A stretch of DNA of 64,000 nucleotides. Origin: a bacterium (GTDB lineage: Bacteria; Bacteroidota; Ignavibacteria; Ignavibacteriales; Ignavibacteriaceae). Below the pieces are notes generated by a model. That model was not told where the DNA came from, searched no databases, and saw only the letters and a list, made by a program, of their open reading frames with translations. Shown here one piece after another: positions 1-7,507 of this stretch; the first letter of the stretch is position 1, and every line of letters begins with the position of its first letter. Position numbers and translations under genes: made by a program. Where the stretch lies: assembly GCA_016716565.1 (NCBI GenBank), contig JADJWC010000001.1, positions 124,001 to 188,000 of the forward strand, given 5' to 3'.

Positions 1-985
1 TATCCATCAGCAGAAGAATGTCTGTCAATACTTCTCTTTCATTATCTGGCATTTCCTGAATGTCGGTTCGTATCCCGGCAAAGATCGCGAGGTTAGCTTT
101 TTTCTGAAGTTCTTTGTCTTCACCATAAGCAGTGATAAGTCCTGAAATATTTTTTCTCTTATCAGGTCTGCAGACAGTTAGTATCAGCGGTTTATCAATA
201 TGAACAAAAAAGTTCAGCAGCTTTGTGCTGATTGTCTTAATCAGCTCTGAATTTTCCTCATCAAGAGGAATGCGTTCATTGTATGGATAGAATCTTTCTA
301 TATCAACTCCCGGCGGAATTACTCTGAATTTTTCTTCGGAAGTGTTTTTATAATCGCCATATTGATTTTGTATTTCCTGTTGTGTGCTTGTAATTATCCG
401 GTTGGCAAGATGGATAATGTTTTCTTCAACATCTATCCTTTGAGAAATTTTGTACCTCTTCTCAATGTCCTCCTGATCCATTCCGTCGCTTAAAAGTTTT
501 CTCAGCTTATCTCTTCCAAGCGAGTGACCTGTGTGTACGAAAGGTATTCCGAAAAATTGTGTGAGTTCTGTGCAGACATATCCGGCATCGGCATAATGAC
601 TGTGAATTATATCCGGTAATCTTCCGCGGTATTTAATATACTTAATGCTTTTATCTACAAATTCGTCGAGATGATCCCAGAGCAATTCTTTCCGAATGTA
701 TTTTCCGCCGCCGCATCTTATCCTGATTATGCTGAATTTATCGTTTATCTTTTCTTCGGGAACGGAATAATCCGGCGAGACGGATTTATCTTTTATTTCT
801 CTTGTTACAAGCTCTACTTTTTCAACGCGTTCATCTTCGCTTAAAGTTTTTGCGAGTTCAAGTACGTATTTTGTTTGTCCGCCTGTATCAGCATCACGAC
901 CGAGTTCGAGATTGTGCCCACGAATTAATCCGTGAATGCTGTAAAGCTGGATGTAGAGACCTTTTTTGTTTTGTTGATTGTTCAT
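1..985 (-). CDS. Sucrose-phosphate synthase (N-terminal part, cut by window edge)
   Basis: A GT-B glycosyltransferase of the sucrose-phosphate synthase type, which joins UDP-glucose and fructose-6-phosphate in the cytoplasm. Translating the minus strand from the ATG at 985 gives an open frame to the window edge (328 codons). It opens with YIQLYSIHGLIRGHNLELG, then the donor/acceptor loop GRDADTGGQTKYVLELAK, later DIIHSHYADAGYV, PFVHTGHSLGRDK and VIPPGVDIERFYP, all typical of plant/Halothermothrix-type SPS. The C-terminal half lies outside the window, so a fused HAD phosphatase domain cannot be judged. Its ATG overlaps the TGA of the upstream fructokinase gene by 4 bp, so the two are translationally coupled. 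Family assignment is firm. Sucrose synthase is the less likely alternative. Confidence 0.88.
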   Translation of the reverse strand, partial: MNNQQNKKGLYIQLYSIHGLIRGHNLELGRDADTGGQTKYVLELAKTLSEDERVEKVELVTREIKDKSVSPDYSVPEEKINDKFSIIRIRCGGGKYIRKELLWDHLDEFVDKSIKYIKYRGRLPDIIHSHYADAGYVCTELTQFFGIPFVHTGHSLGRDKLRKLLSDGMDQEDIEKRYKISQRIDVEENIIHLANRIITSTQQEIQNQYGDYKNTSEEKFRVIPPGVDIERFYPYNERIPLDEENSELIKTISTKLLNFFVHIDKPLILTVCRPDKRKNISGLITAYGEDKELQKKANLAIFAGIRTDIQEMPDNEREVLTDILLLMD

Positions 986-1872
986 TGCCGGATTTCCCCT
1001 TTATATCTCTCATAAATTTTATCGTCTTTCGGGAGTGCGCCGTTTATCATGCAAATCTCCGCAGCAAATTCGTTAGCGAGTTTATTAATTTTTCTAAGTT
1101 TCCATTTATTCAAATAGCCGAGACATAATATCGAAGCGAATGCATCACCCGCACCGACGGTATCGATCACATTCTGCACTTCGGTTTTATGCTCATCCGT
1201 TTCTTCTCCTCTGAACAAAACAGAACCTTCAGCACCTTTAGTAACTGCAAACATCTCTATGTCGAATTTTTTCATCAGCAGTTTTGATGACGAGTAAAGA
1301 TCAAATTCATCTTCCAGAAATATTTTATGAAGCAGCTTCAGTTCATCACGATTAAGCTTTACTGCGTTTGCGTTCTTCAGCGATTGAAAAAGAATTTCTT
1401 CGGTGTAAAAATTCTGGCGGATGTTCACATCATAAAAATATTTTATCCCTTTGCTAAAAAGAGATTGAAGAGCTGTTCTGCTGATCTTGTTCCGCTGCGC
1501 AAGCGTTCCGAAATACAAACACTCCGTTTCATTCTCAACAAGATTAATTACCTCATCATCAGCAGAAATAAAATCAAACGCACGGTTCTCCTCGATTGTG
1601 AATGCGGGCACTCCGTTTTCATCAAGCGAAACCATCGCAGCGCCGGTAAGATGCCTTGTGTCGGTCTGAATTGTTCCGGCAGAAAGACCCTGCGATTCCA
1701 GGAACTCAGGAGCCTCATGACCGAGCTGATCGTTCCCGACCCGGCTTATAATCCTGCCGCTGCCGGTGAGCTTATTAATATGGTATATGAAATTCAGCGG
1801 TGCGCCGCCCAGATTCTTCGAATTTGGGTAAATATCAAATAGTATCTCGCCAAAAGCTGCGATATTGTTCAT
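982..1872 (-). CDS. PfkB-family sugar kinase, probable fructokinase
   Basis: A 296-residue ribokinase/PfkB kinase, likely phosphorylating fructose. The N-terminus has FGEILFD and the substrate-binding LGGAPLNFIYHINKL. The C-terminal signature DTVGAGDAFAS carries the catalytic base (D243) and the anion-hole glycines. It is the first gene of a two-gene operon with sucrose-phosphate synthase (4-bp ATGA overlap). That context supports a role in feeding or recycling fructose in sucrose metabolism rather than in ribose or adenosine use. The start at 1872 gives the expected family length and begins directly at the first beta strand. No promoter is obvious; the upstream region runs into the satellite array at 2032-2300. 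Confidence 0.88.
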   Translation of the reverse strand: MNNIAAFGEILFDIYPNSKNLGGAPLNFIYHINKLTGSGRIISRVGNDQLGHEAPEFLESQGLSAGTIQTDTRHLTGAAMVSLDENGVPAFTIEENRAFDFISADDEVINLVENETECLYFGTLAQRNKISRTALQSLFSKGIKYFYDVNIRQNFYTEEILFQSLKNANAVKLNRDELKLLHKIFLEDEFDLYSSSKLLMKKFDIEMFAVTKGAEGSVLFRGEETDEHKTEVQNVIDTVGAGDAFASILCLGYLNKWKLRKINKLANEFAAEICMINGALPKDDKIYERYKGEIRQ

Positions 1873-2031
1873 TATTCGCCGTTTTTCCTTTTTTGTAAGT
1901 TATGGTTCTCAAATTGTTTTTGTAGATAATAAAATTTTGTTAAAAATGAAAGCTTTTTAGCAGGAATCTCCCGAAAAACTCAGTTTGACGTAGTAAAAAG
2001 CTCAATTTTGCCCAAAAACAGCGCCTTTTTG

Positions 2032-2300
2032 ATTGCAAATTTTTGCAATAGGCGTCTGAACGTTTAGGGTGGTATTGACAAAACCGGAAATAGGACTTTA
2101 GTCGGTTAGGGCTGTATTTCCAAAGTTGGAAATAGAGGTCTAAAGCTTTAGGGTGGCATTGACAAAACTGGAAATGGGACTTTGGTCGATTAGGGTCGTA
2201 TTTCTAAAGTTGGAAATAGGGGTCTAAAGCTTTAGGGTGGCATTTCCAAAACTGGAAACAGGGCTTTAGTCGGTTAGAGTGGCATTTCCAAAGTTGGATA
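2032..2300. repeat. Tandem 42-bp satellite with 84-bp higher-order period, built of palindromes
   Basis: Six 42-bp units begin at about 2064, 2106, 2148, 2190, 2232 and 2274. Odd and even units differ, giving an exact 84-bp period (TTTAGGGTGG at 2063, 2147 and 2231). Even units contain the near-perfect palindrome ATTTCCAAAGTTGGAAAT (2116-2133; variants at 2200-2217 and 2284-2299). Unit junctions contain CTAAAGCTTTAG, a 12-bp perfect palindrome. A diverged unit precedes the array: ATTGCAAATTTTTGCAAT at 2032-2049, exactly 84 bp before the 2116 copy. The array fills most of the 557-bp gap between the fructokinase gene and the gene at 2430. I see no coding potential in it. Confidence 0.9.
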
Positions 2301-2429
2301 AGAAATTTGAAGAATTTAAGGGGTTAAATTGAAATTAAAATCTGCTGTGCATAAGTTTGTCCTAAGCTTATTTGCTTACCTAGGTTTGAAAATTTTATAG
2401 GATTGTAAATAATAATTGAACATTTTTTA

Positions 2430-3131
2430 ATGAGATTAAAAGAAATTCTATTCTTTAATTGTTTACTTTTATCTACTTCTGTCTTATGTCAGAGCGAGTA
2501 TATTGAGGGCGATTCATTCGGTTTATCTGCTAGTTATAACTATGCTAAAAACGACAACTCAAATTCTTCGGGATTTGATCTGGTTTTGTCGTTGTTGGGA
2601 TCAATAGATATTGGATTCCAACATTCGTCGGGAGAAATAAAAATCGGAGACTACTACAATAACTTGTACTATTCTAAGGCAAATTCATCCTCAAATATTT
2701 TATTTGGAGACTATGTCTTCAAAAACAAAGACAATTCAATTAACACAAAAGTATTGCTTGGGTATTACGCTGCTAATTTTGATTTTGACTATGACAAAAC
2801 TATTTCCTCGTCTGGAGCTTTGGTAGGGCTTGGTTTGTATCCAAGGATATTAAAAACGAATATTATCAAAATATTGTTATTCTTTGAACTAAGCTATGGA
2901 TTTTTATCTGTTTCCAAATGGTATACAAATCCGGGAGAAGATGACTCGCAATTAAATAACACCAGAAGTATATCCGGAGCAATAAGTATGGAGTATATTA
3001 TTTCTCCGAACATTAGTTTAATAGCGGTTCCTTTTTTATCGAAAGATCTGATTGTTTCTGATCGAAGTATATATTGGGGAATTAGTGTACGACTTATTTT
3101 ATCAGCTTCAAAAGAAATTTTGTTTAATTAA
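2430..3131 (+). CDS. Secreted hypothetical protein, probable outer-membrane beta-barrel
   Basis: A 233-residue protein with a signal peptide (hydrophobic stretch to about residue 20, ending SVLCQ). The rest is made of alternating hydrophobic/polar strands with many Gly, Ser, Tyr and Asn, and it ends on strand-like YWGISVRLILSASKEILFN. This is the look of a small outer-membrane beta-barrel, but I do not recognise a named family. It is an isolated gene following the satellite array, with no operon partner. Function unknown. Confidence 0.6.
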   Translation: MRLKEILFFNCLLLSTSVLCQSEYIEGDSFGLSASYNYAKNDNSNSSGFDLVLSLLGSIDIGFQHSSGEIKIGDYYNNLYYSKANSSSNILFGDYVFKNKDNSINTKVLLGYYAANFDFDYDKTISSSGALVGLGLYPRILKTNIIKILLFFELSYGFLSVSKWYTNPGEDDSQLNNTRSISGAISMEYIISPNISLIAVPFLSKDLIVSDRSIYWGISVRLILSASKEILFN

Positions 3132-3199
3132 TATTAAAGCAAACCCTGCATAAATTTGTTTGGGGCTACAAGTTAGTTGAATAGCTGTAAATGCGCTCT

Positions 3200-3292
3200 T
3201 CATTTTCTCCCAAGCATCTTAAGAATTTTATCCGCTCTTGGTTTATACAAAGTGCGATACATTAAATCGAGATAGGCATTAAGTTCCGTCAT
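3200..3292 (-). CDS. Possible 30-residue small protein or gene remnant
   Basis: A minus-strand open frame from ATG at 3292 to TGA at 3200 reads MTELNAYLDLMYRTLYKPR followed by ADKILKMLGRK. The composition is protein-like: an amphipathic helix with a basic C-terminus. No strong ribosome-binding site is visible and the ORF is very short. It could be the C-terminal relic of a lost gene, a genuine micro-protein, or chance. Confidence 0.2.
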   Translation of the reverse strand: MTELNAYLDLMYRTLYKPRADKILKMLGRK

Positions 3293-3339
3293 TCCCGGGT
3301 TTGTGGAATTATTTCTCTTCCTCATTTGTTTAAACCATT

Positions 3340-3816
3340 ATGAAAATCTATCAACTAAAAACAGTTCAGAATTTGCCAATCGGGATCGAGGAGGCGTGGG
3401 AGTTTTTTTCAAATCCTAATAATCTTTCCGTAATAACTCCGGAGTGGCTAAACTTTAAAGTAACCAGCAAGCTGCCGGATAAAATGTATGCGGGAATGAT
3501 AATCACTTATAAAGTCCACCCGGTGCTTGGAATACCAAACACGTGGGTAACAGAAATCACTCACGTTAAAGAACCGTTTTATTTTGTGGACGAGCAGAGA
3601 TTTGGTCCGTATAAATTCTGGCATCATCAGCATCACTTCAAAGAAACAGCTAACGGAGTTGAGATGACAGACATCGTCAGCTATGCACTTCCATTCGATC
3701 CATTCAGCAGATCGATTAATTCACTTCTCGTGGAGAAGAAAGTAAAAGAGATTTTTAAGTTCAGGGAGAAGAAGCTGATGGAACTTTTCCCGAATGTCAT
3801 TGCGATCCCGACTTAA
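3340..3816 (+). CDS. SRPBCC-family ligand-binding protein
   Basis: A 158-residue START/SRPBCC-fold protein (COG4276-like cyclase/dehydrase group). It starts with the typical strand and LPIGIEEAWEFFSNPNNLS, then ITPEWLNFKV, and later FVDEQRFGPYKFWHHQHHF and the C-terminal helix region. Such proteins form a hydrophobic pocket; the ligand cannot be predicted. The last codons (NVIAIPT and stop) are encoded by the beginning of a dispersed palindromic repeat (3796-3904), so the native C-terminus has apparently been replaced by repeat sequence. No signal peptide; cytoplasmic. Confidence 0.75.
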   Translation: MKIYQLKTVQNLPIGIEEAWEFFSNPNNLSVITPEWLNFKVTSKLPDKMYAGMIITYKVHPVLGIPNTWVTEITHVKEPFYFVDEQRFGPYKFWHHQHHFKETANGVEMTDIVSYALPFDPFSRSINSLLVEKKVKEIFKFREKKLMELFPNVIAIPT

Positions 3817-3904
3817 GTCGGAAGCCTGTCCGCCTTTGGCGGAAAGCAATCTCCCCATTAATACCAAAGATTGCTTCGTCGTCCATTGGGCTCCTCGCAA
3901 TGAC
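3796..3904. repeat. Dispersed palindromic element, family A (copy 1)
   Basis: A hairpin-like element with terminal inverted repeats GTCATTGCGA and TCGCAATGAC and internal arms AAGCAATCT and AGATTGCTT. Other copies are at 6261-6354 and 20611-20690. It overlaps the 3' end of the SRPBCC gene and supplies its stop codon. Confidence 0.8.
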
Positions 3905-3911
3905 ATCGATT

Positions 3912-4004
3912 GTCATTCTGGCGAAGTCCGAAGGACAAGTCCAGAATCTGATCTTCGGGTGTCAGATTCCGGACTCTCCGCCTCCGGCGGATCGCCGGAA
4001 TGAC
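3912..4004. repeat. Dispersed palindromic element, family B
   Basis: An inverted repeat directly after the family A copy. It runs GTCATTCTGGCGAAGTCC, then CCAGAATCTG, a short loop, CAGATTCCGGA, a CCGCC/GGCGG sub-hairpin and finally GCCGGAATGAC. A degraded half copy lies at about 13450-13488. No gene content. Confidence 0.75.
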
Positions 4005-4106
4005 AGAACTAAAATAACCTAATAACCAATCATCACTTTTTTATACAAGCTTTCAAGGGGATATCGTTAAATTTGTCATCATTTTTAAGAATAAACCGGA
4101 GAAGAA

Positions 4107-6185
4107 ATGAAACTCAAATTCACCATCGTTTTGCTTTTTTGCTTCGTACTAACACTACCTTCAATCGCAGCAGACAAGAATTCATCATCAGCTAATCCGC
4201 TGCTCGGTAAGTTTAATGAAATTATTCCATTTGCAGATTTGACTGCTGAACACATCAAGGAAGCAACTGATGTTTCCATAAAAGAAGCAAGAGAATCGCT
4301 TGCAAAGCTTTACACAATCCCGAAAGAGCAAAGAACGTTCGACAATACAATGTTGGAGCTTGATAACATTTACAATAAAGCCGGGAATGTTTACGGATGT
4401 GTTTATCTGATGAACAGCACGCATCCCGATGACGCTGCAAGAAGTATGGCACAGGAATGCAACGCCGAGTTTGCCAAGTTCTTCAATGAAATTTCGCTTG
4501 ATGAAAATCTTTACAAAGCAGTGAAAGATTATTCAGAAACCGCCGAAGCAAAAAGTCTAACCGGATACAAAGCAAGGTTCACCCAAAAGACAGTTGAAGA
4601 TTTTGAGCGCAACGGCTTCGCTCTCCCGAAAGAAAAAAGAGATGAGCTGAAAGCAATTAACGATAAGCTTTCCGATCTAACAATTCTCTTCCAGAAAAAT
4701 ATTGCAGAAGTAAATGATTACCTGATAGTTGATGAAACTGAAATTGATGGTCTGCAGGAAGATTACAAAAACACACGACGACAGGAAGACGGGAAATATA
4801 AAATTGATCTAACGTATCCGTCATACATCCCATTTATGAAATTTTCCAACTCCGAATCTGCGCGGAAGAAACTTTATACTTTATACAATAACAGAGCGGC
4901 AGCGAAAAATCCAGAAGTACTGATAAAAGTTTTAATCCTTCGCCAGCAAATGGCAGAGCTGTTGGGATTCAAAACATACGCTGAATACAGAACCGGCGAC
5001 AGGATGGCAAAAACTCCGCAGAATGTATGGGATTTTGAGAACAATCTCGTCGATAGGCTGAAAGAAAAAGCGCGGATGGATTATGATGAACTGCTTTCGG
5101 TGAAAAGAGCAAAACTCGGCGATGAAACAATCGATGTAATTCAGCCTTGGGAATCAGGGTATTACAATAACATCCTTCTCAAAGAAAAATATGAACTAGA
5201 CCAGAATCTTGTAAAAGAATATTTTGAAACCAATAATGTAATTGATGGTTTGTTCCAGATTACACAGCATCTTTTTGGTGTTGAGTACGAAGAAGTGAAA
5301 GACCCATCAGTATGGCACAAAGACGTCAGACTATTTAACGTAAAGCAGGATGGTAAAATCGTTGCAAGATTCTATATTGATTTATATCCGCGACCAAATA
5401 AATATTCCTATGCTGCCTGCTTCCCGATGATAGGAAGCAAGGAAACAGAAAATGGTCCACAGCTTCCAACAGCTACATTGGTCTGCAACTTCCCTGCACC
5501 AACTGCTGATATGCCTTCGCTCCTTCCGCACGGAGATGTTGAAACTTTCTTTCACGAGTTTGGACACGTTCTGCACAGCGTGCTGACGAAGACAAAATTA
5601 TCTTCACAGTCGGGCACTTCCGTTGCGAGAGATTTTGTTGAAGCACCATCGCAGATTTTTGAGAATTGGACATGGAATTATGAATCGCTAAAGCTTTTTG
5701 CAAAGCATTACAAAACAGGTGAAGTACTTCCAAAAGAATTATTTGACAAAATGCTCGCAGCGAAGAACGTCGGTTCAGGTTTAGCCTTTACACAACAGGT
5801 TTATTACGGAATTCTTGATTTCACTCTTCACGATAAATACGATCCGACAAGCAGCCAGCCTGTTGTTGAAGTTATGAAAGAGCTTCAGAATAAAATTACA
5901 TTGTACCCTTATCTTGAAGGAACGCAGATGTTCGCAGCATTCGGTCATTTGATGGGTTATGCTGCAGGTTATTATAGCTATCTCTGGGCGCTTGTTTATG
6001 CTGACGATATGTTTTCAATTTTTGATAAGAATGGAATTATGGACAAAGCAACAGGACTCAAGTACCGCGATATAATTCTTGCAAACGGAAGTTCACGCGA
6101 CGAGCTTGAAATGGTAGTTGAGTTTCTCGGGAGACAGCCAAGCCAGGATGCATTCTTTAAAGCAATCGGGCTTGAAGTAAAGTAG
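4107..6185 (+). CDS. M3-family metallopeptidase (Dcp/oligopeptidase A type), exported
   Basis: A 692-residue zinc peptidase of family M3, which cleaves oligopeptides or removes C-terminal dipeptides. A signal peptide (residues 1-22, ending SIAAD) sends it across the inner membrane. The zinc site is HEFGH (H483, E484, H487) inside ETFFHEFGHVLHSVL, with the third ligand probably E512 in DFVEAPSQIFENW. The C-terminal helices GYAAGYYSYLWALVYADD are a family hallmark. Length matches Dcp-type enzymes. It stands alone and is followed by a strong terminator at 6217-6247. An exported, peptidyl-dipeptidase-like role in peptide scavenging is the likeliest reading. Confidence 0.92.
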   Translation: MKLKFTIVLLFCFVLTLPSIAADKNSSSANPLLGKFNEIIPFADLTAEHIKEATDVSIKEARESLAKLYTIPKEQRTFDNTMLELDNIYNKAGNVYGCVYLMNSTHPDDAARSMAQECNAEFAKFFNEISLDENLYKAVKDYSETAEAKSLTGYKARFTQKTVEDFERNGFALPKEKRDELKAINDKLSDLTILFQKNIAEVNDYLIVDETEIDGLQEDYKNTRRQEDGKYKIDLTYPSYIPFMKFSNSESARKKLYTLYNNRAAAKNPEVLIKVLILRQQMAELLGFKTYAEYRTGDRMAKTPQNVWDFENNLVDRLKEKARMDYDELLSVKRAKLGDETIDVIQPWESGYYNNILLKEKYELDQNLVKEYFETNNVIDGLFQITQHLFGVEYEEVKDPSVWHKDVRLFNVKQDGKIVARFYIDLYPRPNKYSYAACFPMIGSKETENGPQLPTATLVCNFPAPTADMPSLLPHGDVETFFHEFGHVLHSVLTKTKLSSQSGTSVARDFVEAPSQIFENWTWNYESLKLFAKHYKTGEVLPKELFDKMLAAKNVGSGLAFTQQVYYGILDFTLHDKYDPTSSQPVVEVMKELQNKITLYPYLEGTQMFAAFGHLMGYAAGYYSYLWALVYADDMFSIFDKNGIMDKATGLKYRDIILANGSSRDELEMVVEFLGRQPSQDAFFKAIGLEVK

Positions 6186-6216
6186 AACCATACAAAAATA
6201 TTTTCCGACTAATACT

Positions 6217-6247
6217 AAAAAGGCGAGCCATAACGGTTCGCCTTTTT
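6217..6247 (+). terminator. Rho-independent terminator after the M3 peptidase gene
   Basis: A 13-bp stem (AAAAAGGCGAGCC pairing with GGTTCGCCTTTTT, one G-T wobble) with the 5-nt loop ATAAC and an A/T flank. It could work on both strands. Confidence 0.85.
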
Positions 6248-6260
6248 AATTCCCATTGTT

Positions 6261-6354
6261 GTCATTGCGAGGAGTCCGCGAAGGACGACGAAGCAATCTC
6301 CAGGATTAGTTTTGAGATTGCTTCTCCCGACCAAAGTCGGGATCGCAATGACAA
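6261..6354. repeat. Dispersed palindromic element, family A (copy 2)
   Basis: Terminal arms GTCATTGCGA and TCGCAATGAC, with internal arms GAAGCAATCT and AGATTGCTTC. The same architecture is seen at 3796-3904 and 20611-20690. It sits between the convergent M3 peptidase gene and the gene at 6362-6895. Confidence 0.8.
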
Positions 6355-6361
6355 ACAATCA

Positions 6362-6895
6362 TTAATGATTATGACCTTCGTGCTCATCTTTTGCCGGAGG
6401 TGGAGGTGGCTGCATCTTCTGCATTTCTTCCCACGGGTTTACATCTGTGTTCCAGGTCTCAACTTTCAATTTCATTGAACCGTCGTCCTGCACTTCCCAG
6501 ATATTCATATACTTACCGTGATCATCCCAAGGCATTGGCATTCCGCCGCCTTCCATAGTCAAAGTATATGTGCCAATCTCAACAGCTAAATTACCAGACT
6601 GCATTGCATCGGTAACAGTCAATGCAAACTTTGTCATTTTCATTCCGGACTTTTTCATTTTCTTGTAAGATTCTTTGCAGGCCTCTATACCTCTCAACAT
6701 TGGTTCATAACTTGGCATTGAAATAATGTCCTCTGTGTAATAATCCCACATATCACCAATATCACCTGAGACCATTGCCTTTGCAAATTTGTCGCTCATC
6801 ATCTGCATTTTTTTCTTAAGCTCGGCTGTATCCTGTGCATTTAGTAGTGATGCTGTAAAGATAAGTGCAAAAAGAATTGCGAACAGTTTTTTCAT
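6362..6895 (-). CDS. Secreted DUF4440/SnoaL-like protein with His-rich tail
   Basis: A 177-residue exported protein. A signal peptide (MKKLFAILFALIFTASLLNAQ) precedes a compact alpha+beta domain of the NTF2-like/DUF4440 type: KFAKAMVSGDIGDMWDYYTEDI, MPSYEPMLRGIEA, then strands ending in MNIWEVQDDGSMKLKVETWN. The C-terminus is a PPPPP run followed by DEHEGHNH, a possible metal-binding tail. Its function is not known; family members are often small-molecule binding or enzyme-like. It is monocistronic and preceded by an AGGAGG-type ribosome-binding site about 6 nt from the ATG. Confidence 0.72.
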   Translation of the reverse strand: MKKLFAILFALIFTASLLNAQDTAELKKKMQMMSDKFAKAMVSGDIGDMWDYYTEDIISMPSYEPMLRGIEACKESYKKMKKSGMKMTKFALTVTDAMQSGNLAVEIGTYTLTMEGGGMPMPWDDHGKYMNIWEVQDDGSMKLKVETWNTDVNPWEEMQKMQPPPPPAKDEHEGHNH

Positions 6896-7054
6896 AATAC
6901 CTCCTTGATTAAAATAATGAAATTGTTTTATTAGATGACAGCTAAAGATTTATATTTTCCTTATATGAAACAAGTCTGCGGGAAATGAAAATCCATATTT
7001 TGTGGTTTCTTAATACTTGATTTATTTTTCCATAAGAAATAATAAAGGAAGCAT

Positions 7055-7441
7055 ATGAACAACAAAAAACCCGAAGTTGGTTCAATTACCTGGTTCGATT
7101 TAACTGTCCCCGATGCAGAAAAAGTAAAGGATTTCTACAGCAAAGTAGTTGGATGGAAACCTGCGCCTGTATCGATGGGTGATTACAACGATTATAATAT
7201 GAACTCGCCTGAAAGTGGAAAAACAAATGCGGGCATCTGTCACAAACGTGGAGGGAATGCACATCTTCCATCACAGTGGATGATTTACATTACTGTTAAA
7301 AATGTAGATGATAGTGCAAAGACATGTAAAGAATCTGGAGGGAAAGTTTTATCCGAACCAAAGATGATGACTGGCTACGGAAAGTTCTGTGTGATTGAAG
7401 ATCCTGCTGGAGCTGTCTGCACTTTGTTTGAACCGCTATAA
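7055..7441 (+). CDS. VOC-superfamily (glyoxalase/bleomycin-resistance fold) protein
   Basis: A 128-residue vicinal-oxygen-chelate protein with two beta-alpha-beta-beta-beta modules. GSITWFDLTVPDAEKVKDFY opens the first, and WMIYITVKNVDDSAKTCKES opens the second. The end, GYGKFCVIEDPAGAVCTLFEP, is the usual C-terminal strand with a Glu at the metal-ligand position. The substrate is unknown; the sequence resembles the glyoxalase-like proteins often annotated only as VOC family. It is a single gene, and its 3' end is separated from the convergent TonB receptor gene by a GC-rich hairpin repeat. Confidence 0.85.
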   Translation: MNNKKPEVGSITWFDLTVPDAEKVKDFYSKVVGWKPAPVSMGDYNDYNMNSPESGKTNAGICHKRGGNAHLPSQWMIYITVKNVDDSAKTCKESGGKVLSEPKMMTGYGKFCVIEDPAGAVCTLFEPL

Positions 7442-7445
7442 AATA

Positions 7446-7502
7446 TTCCCCTCCTCTTTATAAGAGGGGGGGGTGTCCGGCAATTGCCGGACGGGGTGGT
7501 GT
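7446..7502. repeat. Dispersed hairpin repeat, family C (copy 1), likely bidirectional terminator
   Basis: Consists of CCCCTCCTCTTTATAAGAGGGG followed by the inverted repeat GTCCGGCAATTGCCGGAC and GGGGTGGTG. It lies between two convergent genes. Related copies at 22985-23079 and 24496-24550 share CCCCTCCTC and GGGGTGGTG. Confidence 0.75.
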
Positions 7503-7507
7503 TTTAT

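Noticed and set aside
802..1842. Plus-strand open frames inside the sucrose-phosphate synthase and fructokinase genes
   Set aside because: They are antisense to two genes with clear family motifs and have no protein-like composition.
2032..2300. CRISPR array
   Set aside because: Units are contiguous 42-bp palindromic repeats without unique spacers, and there are no cas genes.
3796..4004. Insertion sequence
   Set aside because: The elements are about 80-110 bp palindromes with no transposase reading frame or target duplication.
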